Shown: positions 5,621 to 6,252 of the stretch, one piece after another | Numbering within the stretch: the stretch's first letter is position 1 | How the letters are laid out: every line of letters begins with the position of its first letter | DNA from: Bacteroidota bacterium | GTDB lineage: Bacteria > Bacteroidota > Bacteroidia > Chitinophagales > Saprospiraceae | Direction of reading: 5' to 3' | Assembly: GCA_008501835.1 (NCBI GenBank) | Contig: QQUB01000207.1 | Span: forward strand, 1-6,252 | Length of the DNA stretch: 6,252 bases | Notes under the pieces: generated by a model | Seen by the model: only the letters and a program-made list of their open reading frames with translations | Databases searched by the model: none | Told to the model about the DNA's origin: nothing | Made by a program: the position numbers and the translations under genes

Positions 5621-6202
5621 TCATTTTCCTAACCGGCCCAGGATCGATTTTCCATCTATTATCCATGAATCATCAAGGTTTTTCAGATTAAAATACTCCC
5701 TGCTGTTGGCATAGGGCCCCGGATTTTGTTGTATGATTTCAATCCGATTGCTTTCTACTTTGGAGATAATGGCCACATGTCCATAGGGGTTCCATTGATT
5801 GCCATCAAAAATAATAATCTCTCCCGGCCTGGGTTTGAATTTGCTGGGGTTTGAGAACTGGCGAAGATTTCGGTCCGGGTTGGTTTGGCCGTCTTTGAGT
5901 CCATTGGCAAAAAAATGCTTGGCGTGACCATAACTATTGGGCATTTTATGATTGTGGGCTTCGAAGTAGTAGCGTTTGATAAATTCCACGCATTGCCAAC
6001 GCAGGCCAATATTATAGCCATCGCTGGAAACGTTACGATCTTTTACGTGGCTGATCTTACCATTATAATAGACATATACACCGTCAAGACTGTCAATTTT
6101 AGCACCTACTTCCGGAGGGCTGATTATTTTTTCAGTTTTGGGAAACAAAAAACCCAAACCCACCAGAATTAAGACCCCACAAGCAACGAAGTAGTTTCTC
6201 AT
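5621..6202 (-). CDS. Membrane-anchored CHAP-domain amidase/peptidase
   Basis: A 193-residue protein with a hydrophobic N-terminal segment (residues 5-20) that is either a signal peptide or an anchor, followed by a CHAP domain (about 38-190). The likely nucleophile is Cys71 in RWQCVEF and the general base His142 in YGHVAII. PGEIIIFDG (126-134) is the typical central strand, and IEIIQQNPG (154-162) holds the third catalytic position. CHAP enzymes are NlpC/P60-like thiol amidases that cut peptidoglycan peptides or glutathionylspermidine. The Cys-His spacing (71) is close to that of E. coli glutathionylspermidine amidase (72, from memory). The expected Glu of an E-Q-N motif reads Gln158 here, so activity may depend on Asn160 or be reduced. 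The ATG (complement of 6200-6202) gives a standard export signal. It ends 4 nt from the convergent S41 gene. Its substrate is not evident. Confidence 0.85.
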   Translation of the reverse strand: MRNYFVACGVLILVGLGFLFPKTEKIISPPEVGAKIDSLDGVYVYYNGKISHVKDRNVSSDGYNIGLRWQCVEFIKRYYFEAHNHKMPNSYGHAKHFFANGLKDGQTNPDRNLRQFSNPSKFKPRPGEIIIFDGNQWNPYGHVAIISKVESNRIEIIQQNPGPYANSREYFNLKNLDDSWIIDGKSILGRLGK

Positions 6203-6252
6203 AAGTGTGTTGACAGAGTTTGGTTCAAATTGTTCAATGTGTTTAAATAGTT

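Noticed and set aside
5885..6172. Plus-strand 95-residue ORF opposite the CHAP gene
   Set aside because: It is antisense to a well-supported CHAP domain and has no recognisable motif.
5621..6202. Cys8 of the CHAP protein as a lipoprotein attachment site
   Set aside because: It lies before the hydrophobic segment rather than after it and lacks a lipobox, so lipidation there is unlikely.

Overview
The window looks like chromosomal DNA from a member of the Bacteroidota. Three things point there: a TAnnTTTG-type -7 promoter element before the first complete gene, weak or absent Shine-Dalgarno sequences at most starts, and a multi-pass membrane protein fused to a C-terminal AraC-type DNA-binding domain, an architecture common in that phylum. 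No genus can be named from the sequence alone. There is no tRNA, rRNA, CRISPR array, insertion sequence or integrase.

Layout. Positions 1-660 hold the 3' part of a dimethylarginine dimethylaminohydrolase (DDAH) whose first ~35 residues lie outside the window. Positions 661-862 carry a degenerate inverted/direct repeat (ATCTGCGT family), then a promoter embedded in an array of alternating AACAA/TTGTT half-sites. That promoter drives an HTH-Panacea (DUF4065) antitoxin-type regulator (863-1660). Overlapping its stop codon by ATGA is a 21-codon ORF (1657-1722). It reads like the N-terminal helix of a RelE-like toxin and then stops, so the locus looks like a toxin-antitoxin pair that has lost most of its toxin.

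Positions 1742-5616 form a plus-strand cassette that may work together. It begins with a 7-TM/AraC regulator (1742-2755). This overlaps a membrane protein of the CPBP (CAAX protease/bacteriocin-processing) family that has lost its catalytic residues (2736-3434). After a 188-nt gap with a 10-bp periodic repeat and a hairpin comes a paralogous CPBP protein with the catalytic residues present (3623-4315). Two nucleotides later an exported PDZ-S41 peptidase begins (4318-5616). A membrane regulator, a pseudoprotease, an intramembrane protease and an envelope serine protease in a row suggest an envelope proteolysis or signalling module. That link is inferred from gene order only.

On the minus strand, ending four nucleotides from the S41 gene, is an N-terminally anchored CHAP-domain amidase/peptidase (6202-5621). 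The last 50 nt are its upstream region, where I see no clear promoter.

The most noteworthy observations are the toxin stump under an intact Panacea antitoxin, the multi-half-site operator over its promoter, and the active/inactive pair of CPBP paralogues whose catalytic positions correspond residue for residue.
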